From: Acidimicrobiales bacterium
GTDB lineage: Bacteria > Actinomycetota > Acidimicrobiia > Acidimicrobiales > Bog-793
Assembly (NCBI GenBank): GCA_035294085.1
Contig: DATGLP010000004.1
Location: 1 to 64,000 of the forward strand
Direction: 5' to 3'
Length of the DNA: 64,000 bases
The notes under the pieces are model-generated. The model was not told where the DNA came from. It worked only from the letters and a program-made list of their open reading frames with translations, and did not search any database. This document shows, in pieces, positions 51,978 through 61,206 of this stretch. The position numbers were made by a program, and so were the translations under genes. The stretch's first letter is position 1; the number at the start of each line of letters is the position of its first letter.

Positions 51978-54323
51978 GTGCGCATCGCCTACTGGAGCCC
52001 CTTCCCACCCCAGCGCACCGGCATCGCGGACTACAGCTACGAGCTCCTCGAGGAGCTGCGCGAGCTCCTCGACGTCGTCGCCGTCGTCGACGATCGCCAG
52101 CTCGGCCGCGTCCGGGTCCCCGAGGGCGTGGACCTCGCCGGCGCGTCGTGCCCACCCGAAGGGATCGACCTCGACGTCTACCAGATGGGCAACAACCCAC
52201 CGTTCCACGCCTTCGTGCACCGCAGGGCGCTCGAGGTCCCCGGCCTGCTCGTGCTGCACGATCCCTCCCTCGTCGACTTCTACGCCGCGATTGCGGGCGG
52301 CGCCTCGCACCTCGACGGCGCGGTGTTCCGCCACGAGGTGCAGTACAACTGCCCGGAGATCGGGCCGGACGATCCCCTCCCGCTCGTCGTCGACGGCGAG
52401 CACCGGGACGTCGACCGCCTCCGGCTGCTCTGCTCCCGCCGGGTGGTCGAAGCGAGCCTCCGGACCCTCGTGCACAGCACCTGGGTGCGCGACCTCCTGC
52501 GCGAGCGTTTCCCCGGTGCGGACGTGGAGCGGATCTGCCTCGCGGCGCCGCTCGTGCACGAGCCGGAGGACCCTGGTCCCCGTCGCGAGCCGATCCTCTT
52601 CGGCGTGTTCGGTGGCATCACCTACTACAAGCGGCTCGTCGAGGTGTCGACCGCCTTCGCGGAGGCGCACCGTCGCGACCCTCGCATGCGCATGGTCATC
52701 GCCGGGCGCGCCGACGAGGCGCGCATCGAGGAGGCGGTCCGCTCGATCGCGGCCGAGCCATCGCTCGCCGGTTCGCTCGAGGTCCGCACCGACCTGCCGC
52801 TTCGGGAGCTCGAGCAGCTCATCGTCCGCTGCGACATCGCCGTGTCGCTGCGCTGGCCGACGGCCGGCGAGATGAGCGCGACGCTCCTGCGAGCGCTCGG
52901 TGCCGGGAAGCCGGTGATCGTGAGCGACCTCCCGCAGTTCGGCGACCTCGACGCGAGCTTCTGCTGGCGCGTGCCGATCGAGCCGCGGGCGGAGCGGGCC
53001 TGCCTCGTCGAGGTCATGACCTCGCTCGCGGCGTCGCCCGACCGGCTCCGGGCGGCGTCGCAGGCAGCGCGCGCCTACGTCGCGCGCCACGCCACCTACC
53101 GAGTCGTCGCCAACGAGTACGTGCGCCACATCGAGGCGTGCGCGCGTCGCCCAGCTCGAGGGAGGCGCGCCACGCCGCTCCTCGCGATCTGCGGCGCCCG
53201 GGAGGGGGGCGTCGAGCCGCGCCGACTCGCACGCGCGGCGAGCGAGCGGGGCATCGGCGCGATCGCCTTCGGGCCCGCCGCGAGCCGGCGCATCGCAGGG
53301 GACGAGGGTCCTCTCTCGAGCATCGTGCCCGGTTTGCGCGCGGTCGTGTGGTGCGCCGACCTCGATGCGGTCGAGCCGCCCGAGGTGCACCGGCCTGCGG
53401 GCACCTGCCTGGTCGCGTCCGTGCAGTGGTCGTTCCCCTTCCTGTCGCGCCGCCTCGGCGCGTGGGCGGGCCGCTTCGACGAGATCTGGCTGCCGAGTCG
53501 CTTCGCGGCGCAGGCGTTCGTCCGCCATGCCGCACGCGTCGCCGTCGTACCGCCGGCCGTGGACCTCCCGGTGTCCGACGACGGCGTCCTCGGGCGGGTC
53601 GGCTGGCCGGAGCGGCGGGTCGTCTTCCTCTCGTTCCTCGACGCTCGCACCGGTTTCGCGCGCAAGAACCCGCTCGGGCTCGTCGAGGCCTTCCGGCGGG
53701 CCTTCACGAGAGCGGAGCGCCGAACGAAGGTGGGCCTCGTCGTCTCGACCGCCAACCTCGCCAGCTCCAACGCGGCAGGCACCGTCCTGCGCGAGGCCGT
53801 CGAGGGTGTCGGCGGCGTGCTCATCGACCGAGCGCTCACCCAGAGCGAGCTGGCGGGTCTCCTCACGGCGTGCGACGTCTACGCGTCGCTCCATCGGTCG
53901 GTCGGCTTCGGGGCCGCGATGGCGGCGGCGATGCTGGCGGGCAAGCCGGTCGTGGCGACCGGCTACTCGGGCAACCTGGAGTACCTGTCGAGCGCGAACG
54001 CACTCCTGTGCCGCTACCGGATCTGCGAGGTCGTCCCCGACGAGCTGGTCTTCGAGCCGACGAGCGTCGCGCGCCGCCACTCGGACGGCTACTACTGGGC
54101 GGAGCCGGACCTCGACCACGCCGCCTCGTTGCTGCGCGCGCTCTACGATGACGCGGAGCTTCGCTCGCACCTCGGGAGCGTCGCGCGAGAGGTCGTCCGG
54201 CGACGCTTCTCGCCCGAGGCGAGCGGTGCCGCCATTCGCCGGCGTCTCGACGCGATCGCTGCCTCGCGACCTCGCGTCGACGTGGCAAATCGGTGCAGCG
54301 TCGCGCGAGGCTGCCTCGCCTAA
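51978..54323 (+). CDS. Tandem GT4 glycosyltransferase
   Basis: This 781-residue protein has two GT4 (GT-B fold) modules. The first (1-390) starts R-I-A-Y-W-S-P-F-P-P-Q-R-T-G-I-A-D-Y, typical for mannosyl- and rhamnosyltransferases of this group, with G-G-I-T-Y-Y-K-R and G-A-G-K-P-V-I-V-S-D. The second (about 395-765) contains R-K-N-P-L-G, S-L-H-R-S-V-G-F-G-A-A-M and A-T-G-Y-S-G-N-L-E-Y-L. Two-module GT4 enzymes such as WbdA build repeating units with two linkages. Seven bases separate it from the methyltransferase gene. Confidence 0.82.
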   Translation: MRIAYWSPFPPQRTGIADYSYELLEELRELLDVVAVVDDRQLGRVRVPEGVDLAGASCPPEGIDLDVYQMGNNPPFHAFVHRRALEVPGLLVLHDPSLVDFYAAIAGGASHLDGAVFRHEVQYNCPEIGPDDPLPLVVDGEHRDVDRLRLLCSRRVVEASLRTLVHSTWVRDLLRERFPGADVERICLAAPLVHEPEDPGPRREPILFGVFGGITYYKRLVEVSTAFAEAHRRDPRMRMVIAGRADEARIEEAVRSIAAEPSLAGSLEVRTDLPLRELEQLIVRCDIAVSLRWPTAGEMSATLLRALGAGKPVIVSDLPQFGDLDASFCWRVPIEPRAERACLVEVMTSLAASPDRLRAASQAARAYVARHATYRVVANEYVRHIEACARRPARGRRATPLLAICGAREGGVEPRRLARAASERGIGAIAFGPAASRRIAGDEGPLSSIVPGLRAVVWCADLDAVEPPEVHRPAGTCLVASVQWSFPFLSRRLGAWAGRFDEIWLPSRFAAQAFVRHAARVAVVPPAVDLPVSDDGVLGRVGWPERRVVFLSFLDARTGFARKNPLGLVEAFRRAFTRAERRTKVGLVVSTANLASSNAAGTVLREAVEGVGGVLIDRALTQSELAGLLTACDVYASLHRSVGFGAAMAAAMLAGKPVVATGYSGNLEYLSSANALLCRYRICEVVPDELVFEPTSVARRHSDGYYWAEPDLDHAASLLRALYDDAELRSHLGSVAREVVRRRFSPEASGAAIRRRLDAIAASRPRVDVANRCSVARGCLA

Positions 54324-54326
54324 GGT
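54321..54326 (+). promoter_or_regulatory. -10 box overlapping the previous stop, probably leaderless
   Basis: TAAGGT overlaps the TAA stop of the tandem GT4 gene and ends six bases before the GTG at 54333. It would allow separate leaderless transcription of the membrane-protein gene. No -35 was seen. Confidence 0.45.
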
Positions 54327-54332
54327 CCGTTC

Positions 54333-56669
54333 GTGCCGGCATTCCTCGAGGTCGCGTCGCGGGAGGCCGCGATGCTGTTCGTGCTGTCGGCCATCGGCGC
54401 CGGCCCGAGCAGGCTGCTCGGCGCGCGCTTCGACCGCACCGCGCGCCTCGCCATGGCACCCGTGCTCGGACTGTGCCTCGCGACGTGCATCTGCACGACG
54501 GCGCTCTGGTTCGCGCCCGCGGGGGCGACGCCCTGGCTGCTACCGACGGCGATGGCCGTGTCCGTCGCGGCCGCGCTCTACCGTCGACGGACGGGCCGCC
54601 ACCGCCGTGGCCGTGCGGCAGCGGAGCGTCCACCCGAGCCAGCGGGCGACCGCCGGGCGAAGGTGACGCGCCGGCGGCACGACAGCTGGCCGGTCGCGCT
54701 CGCCAAGCTTGTTCTCGTCGTCGTCGCCGTCTCGACGCCGACCCTCGTGCTCCTCGGCGAGCACCACAGCGTCGGTCCGGTCGCGTACCAGGTACCGGAT
54801 GCGGGCGGCTACGTCATGCAGACCGATGGGATGGTCCACGAGTCGATCCGCCAGGCGGTCGCGCACAGCGCGGGTCCGTGGAGCGACCTCGTGCACGAAT
54901 ACTGGGACTGGTATGCGCACACCTCGCTGGAGATGAGTGCTGACCCGGTGTCGGCGAACCTCGACGGGCTCCTGGGCTTCGGTGCCACGGACACCCAGAG
55001 CGCCTTCATGCTCGCCTTTTATGCCGACATCGCGCTTGGAATCGTCGCGGTCGTACACCGCATGCTGCGGCGGCCGAGCTGGGTAGCCGTCTTTGGTGCC
55101 TCGCTCGCCGGTGGTCCGTTCTTCCTCCAGCTCTTCTTCGACGGGAGCGAGGGAGCGATCTGTGGGCTGGCCCTCATCGCCCCGCTCGTCGTGGTGGCTT
55201 CGGACCTCGCGGAGCGCTTCTCGGTCGCTGATGCCGTGGTTGCCGGGATCTTGCTGGCAGGATTGTTCGGTCTCTATCCCCTCTTCCTGCCGCCCCTCGT
55301 CCTGGCCGGGGCGCTCCTGGTCGTCATCAAGGCCATCTCAAGGTTCCGCCGCAGCAGAACGGCAGCCTCGCTCCTCGCGCCACCTGGCGCAGCACTGCTG
55401 GTCGTCGCAGTAGCGGCCATCTTGGGCTCCGTGCAGGTCGTGCGGGGCCTCCGCTACCTGGTCACGGTGCACGGGTACCTGCACGGCCAGCCGAACTACC
55501 ACCTTACGGCGGGAACGATCCCCGCCTGGCTGCTGCAGACGCGCGGCTTCTACGACATCTTGTCGATGACATCGGGCAGCAAGAGCTTCGCGCTCCTGCT
55601 GCTCCTGCTCGTGGTCCCGGTCGCGCTCGGGCTTACTGCGCTGACGGGCTGGCGGGAGTGGCGGCTTGCGTACGGGATCTGGCCGATCACGCTTGCCTGC
55701 ACGGCCGCAGTCGCCGCCTACGAAGCGACATTCGTCGTGAACGCAGGCCGTGCCTGCACCTACTGCATGGACCGGTCCCTCCTGCCGGTGTCGCCGATGC
55801 TCGTCGTGATGATGTCCGTCGGGGTCGCGTCGGCACTTGCAACCGGCGCGATCGTGGTGCGAGTGATCGCGGCGCTGGTTGGGCTAGGCGGGATGACGGC
55901 TGCGTCGCTCGCGCTGCAGCAGGAGTCAGTGCTGTTCTCGAACAGCTTCTTCCTGAGCCCCGCGATCGGCGCCGCGCTCAGCCATCTGCCCCATCGTTCG
56001 GGGAGCATCGAGGTGGAGGCGTTCGACGAGGCGCCCCCCAATCCCATCGCTGAGTACATGCTCACGTACGCCAAGGTCGACGAGGTCGCCTGGGATCGTG
56101 CGTCTGTGCCGGGAGATACGAATGAGAACAACTCGATGCTCTATGTCGTTCCCGCTATGAGGCCATTGCCGAACCAGCTCTTGCATACCGACTACCGCTA
56201 CGTGTTGACGCGGGCGCCAGGAATCATCACCGGGCGCAGGGTCATCGCGCGTGACGGAGCGGTTGCCTTGGAGGAGCGGACGTCTCGCCTCGACGTCACG
56301 TTGGACTACGGGTTCGCCGTCTTCGGGACGAACGACAGCCCCGGCATCGTCACGAAGAACCCATGGATGAATGAGTCGATGCAGTTCGTGGTCGCCGGTG
56401 CACATCAGCACACGTTCGTCCACCTCCGGTACCTCGTACCGGCCGGACCTCTCGCGGGTCCTGTTCGAGCAGCGAAGGGGTTTGTTGTCCGGCGCCGCGG
56501 CAACACGCTCTTCGTGTGCGGTCCCGCACGACCGCTCAGGCCCAGGGCTCGTGTCGCCGCGGTGCAACTTGATCTCCCGGCGAACGGACAGCTGGTCGCC
56601 ATGTTCGCGTCACGTACGTCGTGTGGAGGACGGACGCGAAAGCTCGCGAGAGACGGGGTGCCGCGATGA
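54333..56669 (+). CDS. Large multi-pass membrane protein, GT-C-like
   Basis: This 778-residue protein has many hydrophobic helices between about 10 and 540 and a soluble C-terminal domain (about 550-778). Charged loops include P-D-A-G-G-Y-V-M-Q-T-D-G-M near 150 in the first large loop. Layout and genomic setting resemble polyprenol-dependent GT-C glycosyltransferases or polysaccharide polymerases, but no conserved motif proves it. From about 54900 the base composition is visibly less GC-rich and uses more A/T third positions than upstream genes, which suggests a different history. Confidence 0.6.
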   Translation: MPAFLEVASREAAMLFVLSAIGAGPSRLLGARFDRTARLAMAPVLGLCLATCICTTALWFAPAGATPWLLPTAMAVSVAAALYRRRTGRHRRGRAAAERPPEPAGDRRAKVTRRRHDSWPVALAKLVLVVVAVSTPTLVLLGEHHSVGPVAYQVPDAGGYVMQTDGMVHESIRQAVAHSAGPWSDLVHEYWDWYAHTSLEMSADPVSANLDGLLGFGATDTQSAFMLAFYADIALGIVAVVHRMLRRPSWVAVFGASLAGGPFFLQLFFDGSEGAICGLALIAPLVVVASDLAERFSVADAVVAGILLAGLFGLYPLFLPPLVLAGALLVVIKAISRFRRSRTAASLLAPPGAALLVVAVAAILGSVQVVRGLRYLVTVHGYLHGQPNYHLTAGTIPAWLLQTRGFYDILSMTSGSKSFALLLLLLVVPVALGLTALTGWREWRLAYGIWPITLACTAAVAAYEATFVVNAGRACTYCMDRSLLPVSPMLVVMMSVGVASALATGAIVVRVIAALVGLGGMTAASLALQQESVLFSNSFFLSPAIGAALSHLPHRSGSIEVEAFDEAPPNPIAEYMLTYAKVDEVAWDRASVPGDTNENNSMLYVVPAMRPLPNQLLHTDYRYVLTRAPGIITGRRVIARDGAVALEERTSRLDVTLDYGFAVFGTNDSPGIVTKNPWMNESMQFVVAGAHQHTFVHLRYLVPAGPLAGPVRAAKGFVVRRRGNTLFVCGPARPLRPRARVAAVQLDLPANGQLVAMFASRTSCGGRTRKLARDGVPR

Positions 56670-56754
56670 AAGCGCACGAGGCCATGAGCCGATCGGGGCA
56701 GCGTGACCTCGTGAGATTTGGACGACCGGCACCGCGCCTTGGAAGTTGCACGCG

Positions 56755-56768
56755 GGCGAGCGCTCGCC
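56755..56768. terminator. Palindrome in the space between two convergent operons
   Basis: GGCGAGCGCTCGCC is a perfect 14-bp palindrome, flanked by GCACG and CGTGC that could extend the stem across a small internal loop. It lies in the 115-nt gap between convergent genes and is the only strong secondary structure there; probably a bidirectional terminator. Confidence 0.45.
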
Positions 56769-56784
56769 GACCCGTGCGCCACGT

Positions 56785-58578
56785 TCAGGCGTGGCGTCTC
56801 GCGCGCCATCGGCGAGCGACGTAGAGGACGAGGAGTAGGCTCGTCGCCGCGAGGCCGACATCGGTGAGCGTCTGCCCGGCGACGACGCCGACGCTGCTCG
56901 CCGTGTGCACGTCGACGAGCACAGGGCCGCTACCTTTGCGGAGGCGTTGCACGACGAGGGTGTCCTCGTCCGACCGGCCGACGACCTTCACGCCGCCAGT
57001 GATCGCCACGAGGTCAGGATTGGCGGTCACGTTCGTCTGAATGGGTGCGAGGCCAGGCGGGACATCCATGACGGCCCGGTAGCCGTTCCCAGCACCGCGA
57101 ATGCGCGCGGGGTTGATGGTAAGTACGCGGCCCGCGCCAACGCGCCGGATCGGTACTGCGGTGCTGGAGTAGCTCCCGCCCCCTGCGTACCAGGTCGGCG
57201 GCGCGGTGTGCGGCGACACGAGCGCGCAGCTGCGCGATGGACACCCGTCCGTTCCGCGCCGAACCCAGATCTGCGCCGTGGCCATGGCCAGGTTTACGAG
57301 AGCGACCGACGCGAAGAGACCGAGGGTGGCTCGGCGAGCCCATGTCGGCGTCATCGTGGCGGAGCGGCTGTAGGCGAGCACGGCGACGCCGACGACGCCA
57401 GCGACGCCGAGGGTGGCGAAGCTCATGAGGCGGTACCCGAACTGGAGGTCGGAAAGTGGGGCGGGAAGGTGGGTCCACAGGTTCGTCATGGCAAGGGTGC
57501 ACGGGAGCGCGACCAACCCGATTGCCAGCACGAGGCCGCGCCTCATGTTCCCGCGGACGCTTCGGCGGTAGGCGAAGACGGTGAGCACGGCCGTCGCGAG
57601 GAAGATGACCGGAATCTGTACGTAGAGAGCAGGCGTGGTCGACTGCGACGGCACGTACCGGATCGGGGAGAAGATCGCGCGCACGCTGTCGAAGAACGGC
57701 GTGGATTCAACTCGCGGAAGGGCGGCTATCGCCGTCCGCCCCCCGTAGACGACGTCGGGGACGAGCGCCCATCCGTTGAGCGCAATCGCGCTGGCCATCG
57801 TGCACAGGATCGCAACCACGTTCGCCCGAGGGAGCCGAGGACGCCAGCCGACGACGAGCGCGACCACGGCGAGTACAGCTGACAAGAACAACGCCCAGGA
57901 GAGAACCAGGTTGTGGCTTCCTGTGACCACGATGGTGGCGACGAAGAGCGCGGCAAGAGGCGTGAAGCGAAGCGCTTGGTCCCGTGCGACGACGGCGACC
58001 GCTGCCGCGAGGGCAGGAAGAGTCGAAATCGCCATGAACTCGGTCCAGTCGCCTCGACCGTAGAGATCGGTGAGGTAGTAGGCGCCGGTGACGTAGGTGA
58101 GCGCGGGAAGGTGCGCGAGGTTCCGGGGGACGGTGCAGCAACGGGCAAGTCGGTAGACGCCGGCGTAGGTGGCCGCGAGGGTTGCGGTCGTCATCAGTTC
58201 GAATGCGACGAGCATGTGCCCGCCCAGCGCGCGATCCAACGCACCCAGGAGCGTGAACACGGGCCCGCCGTAGAATGCATAGATCGGATCGAAGGCGTAC
58301 GTGCCGGCGCTGTTGACGAAGTAGGAGAGCTGGGTGCTCGGCGTGAGCTCGGTCCCTCGGACCCAGCCGAGCCAGATGCTGTTCGTGAAGTCTTTGTCGA
58401 ATGCTCGGTGCGTGAGGTACAGCGGGGAGGCGAGCAGCGCGACTACGAGGAGGCCAATGACGGTGTGAGGAGCGCAGGTGCCCAGCCAGGTCAGCAGGGC
58501 TCTCGAGCGCTCTGGTCGTCGGCGGACCGGACGAGCGGTCACCGCGTCATGTGCAACTCGATGAGAGGCAGCTCTCAC
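56785..58578 (-). CDS. Large multi-pass membrane protein, GT-C-like or 6-pyruvoyl/oligosaccharide-type
   Basis: This 597-residue protein has about ten membrane helices (first near 37-55), a large first outside loop containing F-D-K-D-F-T-N-S-I-W-L-G, and a C-terminal extracytoplasmic beta-rich part before one last helix (about 570-590) and an R-R-W-R-A-R-R tail. The topology resembles GT-C transferases acting on lipid-linked sugars. Like the convergent gene at 54333 it is less GC-rich than its surroundings. It follows the hddC-like gene by 75 nt. GTG start with a weak GGGGG ribosome site. Confidence 0.6.
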   Translation of the reverse strand: MRAASHRVAHDAVTARPVRRRPERSRALLTWLGTCAPHTVIGLLVVALLASPLYLTHRAFDKDFTNSIWLGWVRGTELTPSTQLSYFVNSAGTYAFDPIYAFYGGPVFTLLGALDRALGGHMLVAFELMTTATLAATYAGVYRLARCCTVPRNLAHLPALTYVTGAYYLTDLYGRGDWTEFMAISTLPALAAAVAVVARDQALRFTPLAALFVATIVVTGSHNLVLSWALFLSAVLAVVALVVGWRPRLPRANVVAILCTMASAIALNGWALVPDVVYGGRTAIAALPRVESTPFFDSVRAIFSPIRYVPSQSTTPALYVQIPVIFLATAVLTVFAYRRSVRGNMRRGLVLAIGLVALPCTLAMTNLWTHLPAPLSDLQFGYRLMSFATLGVAGVVGVAVLAYSRSATMTPTWARRATLGLFASVALVNLAMATAQIWVRRGTDGCPSRSCALVSPHTAPPTWYAGGGSYSSTAVPIRRVGAGRVLTINPARIRGAGNGYRAVMDVPPGLAPIQTNVTANPDLVAITGGVKVVGRSDEDTLVVQRLRKGSGPVLVDVHTASSVGVVAGQTLTDVGLAATSLLLVLYVARRWRARRHA

Positions 58579-58638
58579 CGTGGTGAGCCCCCTTTACCTG
58601 GTCGCGTCGGTAATGGCTGCGGCGTGCATAAGGTCCGG

Positions 58639-58651
58639 CAACGATACGTTG
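58639..58651. repeat. Short inverted repeat between two minus-strand genes
   Basis: CAACG and CGTTG flank ATA in the 74-nt space between the hddC-like gene and the membrane-protein gene. It overlaps an AT-richer spot, so it could be a small regulatory site or part of a promoter for the downstream membrane protein. Weak evidence. Confidence 0.3.
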
Positions 58652-58652
58652 T

Positions 58653-59378
58653 CTATTCGAAGCTGCAGAGGTCCCGGAGGCCTTCGGCAGCGAGGTACGC
58701 GCTGGTCTCGGCGAGCGCTGCAGGTGTCCCGATCTCGTAGAAGCGGTCGACGACCTCGAACCCGAAGAGCAGGCGGGCGTTTGCGAGGAGCGCGTGGAGC
58801 TCGGCGAGATCGGTCATCGAAGCATCGGAGTCGGCCACGACCGCCGCGGTGAAGCCCTCCAGTCCGTAGTCGATCCAGCGCATCGACGCGTCGGGATGAT
58901 GCTTGTCGTAACGCACGACGTGCGGAGCCCGGAAATCAGCGTTCGAGGGGCCGAACCGGCCGTCGTTGCGATACACGGTCATTGCCGCGGGAAGGCCGCT
59001 CTGCTCCCAGGATGCCGCGAAGTCACCGAAGTTGACCTGCAGGTACGTGTCGCCATACAGGACGAGGAAGCGGTCGCCGAGCAGCGGCAGGGCCCGCCGG
59101 ATCGCCCCGAGCGTGCCTGCCGGCGTTGGGCCGTCGTCGCTGTACGCGAGCCGGATGCCGAACTGCTCGGCGCCGAGGCGTTCGGCGATCTGGTCGCCCC
59201 GATAACCGGTGCAGAGCACGGCGCTCGTCGCACCGTGCGCTGCGAGCTGGCGGAGCTGGTGGCACAGGAAGGGCTCGCCTGCCACCTCGAGCAGCGGCTT
59301 GGGCGTCGTGGCCGTGAGGGCACCGAGGCGTGAGCCGCGTCCTCCAGCGAGGATGCAGACCGGCGGAAGGCGGCTCAT
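58653..59378 (-). CDS. hddC: Sugar-1-phosphate nucleotidyltransferase (HddC-like)
   Basis: This 241-residue nucleotidyltransferase has the signature L-A-G-G-R-G-S-R-L near 10-18, T-P-K-P-L-L-E-V-A-G-E-P-F near 25-37 and G-D-T-Y-L-Q-V-N in the metal-binding loop. Size and motifs fit D-glycero-alpha-D-manno-heptose-1-phosphate guanylyltransferase or another NTP transferase. A GHMP kinase of HddA type in the same operon makes the GDP-heptose assignment likely, but glucose- or mannose-1-phosphate is possible. The ATG overlaps the preceding GT2 stop (ATGA). Confidence 0.75.
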   Translation of the reverse strand: MSRLPPVCILAGGRGSRLGALTATTPKPLLEVAGEPFLCHQLRQLAAHGATSAVLCTGYRGDQIAERLGAEQFGIRLAYSDDGPTPAGTLGAIRRALPLLGDRFLVLYGDTYLQVNFGDFAASWEQSGLPAAMTVYRNDGRFGPSNADFRAPHVVRYDKHHPDASMRWIDYGLEGFTAAVVADSDASMTDLAELHALLANARLLFGFEVVDRFYEIGTPAALAETSAYLAAEGLRDLCSFE

Positions 59379-60388
59379 TGAGGCCGAATCGTGTCGAGAA
59401 CCTCGTCGTCGGTACCGTTGGCGTCGTGAGGCTCCGAGTCCCAACCGAGGCGCGACTCGACGAGGTAGCGGGGCCGCTGACGGACCTCGTCGTAGATCCG
59501 CCCGACGTACTCGCCCATGACGCCGAGTGACAGCAGCTGGATCCCGCTGAACAGACTGACGAGGATCACGATCGTGGGGTTGCCGACGGGAAAGTGCGCC
59601 CCTGCCAGCTTGTAGCAGAAGTAGGCGACCGCGAGCAGGAGCGCCAGCGAGGCGAGGAGGACTCCTAGCACGGAGATCACCTGCAGCGGGTACCGGGAGA
59701 AGCCGATGACGCCGTTGAGGCCAATCAGCAGCGAGCCGGTGAACCGGTTGTACTTCCCAGACCCGGCGGCGCGCGGATCTCGGTCGTAGAGGACGCTCGT
59801 CTGCTTGAAGCCGACGAAGCCGACGAGCCCGCGCAGGAACCCGTGGCGCTCGGGGAGAGCCGTGACCGCGTCGACGACGCGCCTGCTCATGAGGCGGAAG
59901 TCTCCGGTGTTCGGCGGGATCTCGACTTCGGCGATCCGCCTGATCAGCCGGTAGCCGAGGGAGGCGACGATCCGCTTGACGAGCGTCTCGCCTGCCCTCG
60001 TCCTGCGTTGCGCGTAGACGACGTCGTACCCCCCACGCCAGCGCTCGACGAGGTCCTCGATGAGCTCGGGGGGATCTTGCAGGTCGCAGTCGATGACGAC
60101 CACAGCGTCGCCACGCGCAGCCTCGAGCCCGGCGATCGTCGCCATGGGCTGGCCGAAGCGCCTCGAGAAGCGCAGCATCTTGACCCTTGAGTCCTTCTCG
60201 TGGAGGCGGCCGATGATCTCCTCGGTGCGGTCCGTGCACGGGTCGGTGCTGAAGATGAGCTCCCAGGTGATCCCGAGCCGGTCCAGCACCGGCACGAGAC
60301 GCTCGTAGAGGAGCTCGACGTTGTGCTCCTCGTTGTAGGTCGGGACGACGATGCTGAGCAGCTGGGGGGAGTCCTGCGCGCCGCTCAT
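59375..60388 (-). CDS. GT2 family glycosyltransferase with two C-terminal membrane helices
   Basis: This 337-residue protein has a GT-A domain (about 10-235) with S-I-V-V-P-T-Y-N-E-E near the start, V-V-V-I-D-C-D-L-Q-D-P-P-E (D-x-D region near 95-105), and two hydrophobic helices near 236-265 and 270-300. This is the DPM1/GtrB/ArnC-like layout of enzymes that put a sugar on polyprenyl phosphate at the inner membrane. It would supply lipid-linked sugar to the GT-C-like membrane proteins. ATGA overlaps at both ends. Confidence 0.84.
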   Translation of the reverse strand: MSGAQDSPQLLSIVVPTYNEEHNVELLYERLVPVLDRLGITWELIFSTDPCTDRTEEIIGRLHEKDSRVKMLRFSRRFGQPMATIAGLEAARGDAVVVIDCDLQDPPELIEDLVERWRGGYDVVYAQRRTRAGETLVKRIVASLGYRLIRRIAEVEIPPNTGDFRLMSRRVVDAVTALPERHGFLRGLVGFVGFKQTSVLYDRDPRAAGSGKYNRFTGSLLIGLNGVIGFSRYPLQVISVLGVLLASLALLLAVAYFCYKLAGAHFPVGNPTIVILVSLFSGIQLLSLGVMGEYVGRIYDEVRQRPRYLVESRLGWDSEPHDANGTDDEVLDTIRPQ

Positions 60389-61206
60389 GGCTGTTCCGAG
60401 CGAACCGTCGCGCCTGGCCGGCTGATGACGACGAGCTCGCGGATCCCGACGGGGAAGCGGATCCCAACTCGTCCGAGGCAGCGCTCGACGAGCCACGTCA
60501 GGCGGCCGAGCCGCGAGTCCTTCGTCGCCGCGATGTCCCGAGCGACGCGCGCCCGGAGGGCGTCGCCGTCGAGCCGGCTGAACCGCAGCCGGTTGAGCTT
60601 CTTCGCGAGCCAGAAGGCGGGGAAGATGAGCGATGCGATGTAGCCGTCGAAGAGCACCTCGAGTCCGGCGTCGCGTGCCTTTGTGGCCAGCTCACCCCGC
60701 TGGTAGCGGCGCTGGTGGCAGAGGAACCGGTCGTAGTAGTCGTAGGTCCCGGCACCGGCGGGCACGACGAGCACGGCGCGACTGCCTGGTCGAAGCACGC
60801 GCCGCACCTCGCGCAGCACGTTGACGTCGTCTGGCACGTGCTCGAGGAGGTTCGCGCTCACGAGGGCGTCGAGGCTGCGGACTGCGAGCGGCAGCGCGCC
60901 GGCATCCGCGCGTACGAGTCCCGCTCTCGGCACGTTCTTCGACGCGACGCGCAGCCCCGAGAAGATGTAGTCGATGCCCACCAGCCGGGCGCCCTCGATG
61001 TGAGCCGCGAGGTCCTCGAGGAGGTAGCCGGTGGAGCAGCCGAGGTCGCAGATGGTCGGGTTCTCCGGGAGCGTGCCGAGCTGATCCACGATCGCCCGGC
61101 GCGTCCAGGCATCGAGGAAGTGCGTGCGGCTGCTCTCCTCGTGGAGCGTCTCGAGCTCGTCGGACCAGTAGAGGTCCGTCGACGGAACGGGCGCGTCGAG
61201 GCTCAC
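60385..61206 (-). CDS. Class I SAM-dependent methyltransferase
   Basis: This 273-residue methyltransferase has I-C-D-L-G-C-S-T-G-Y-L near 52-62, R-A-D-A-G-A-L-P-L near 99-107 and N-L-L-E-H-V-P-D-D, the Methyltransf_11 pattern. It is likely to methylate a sugar or lipid-linked intermediate of the glycan. GTG start, overlapping the SDR stop (GTGA) and the GT2 start (ATGA). Confidence 0.8.
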   Translation of the reverse strand: MSLDAPVPSTDLYWSDELETLHEESSRTHFLDAWTRRAIVDQLGTLPENPTICDLGCSTGYLLEDLAAHIEGARLVGIDYIFSGLRVASKNVPRAGLVRADAGALPLAVRSLDALVSANLLEHVPDDVNVLREVRRVLRPGSRAVLVVPAGAGTYDYYDRFLCHQRRYQRGELATKARDAGLEVLFDGYIASLIFPAFWLAKKLNRLRFSRLDGDALRARVARDIAATKDSRLGRLTWLVERCLGRVGIRFPVGIRELVVISRPGATVRSEQP

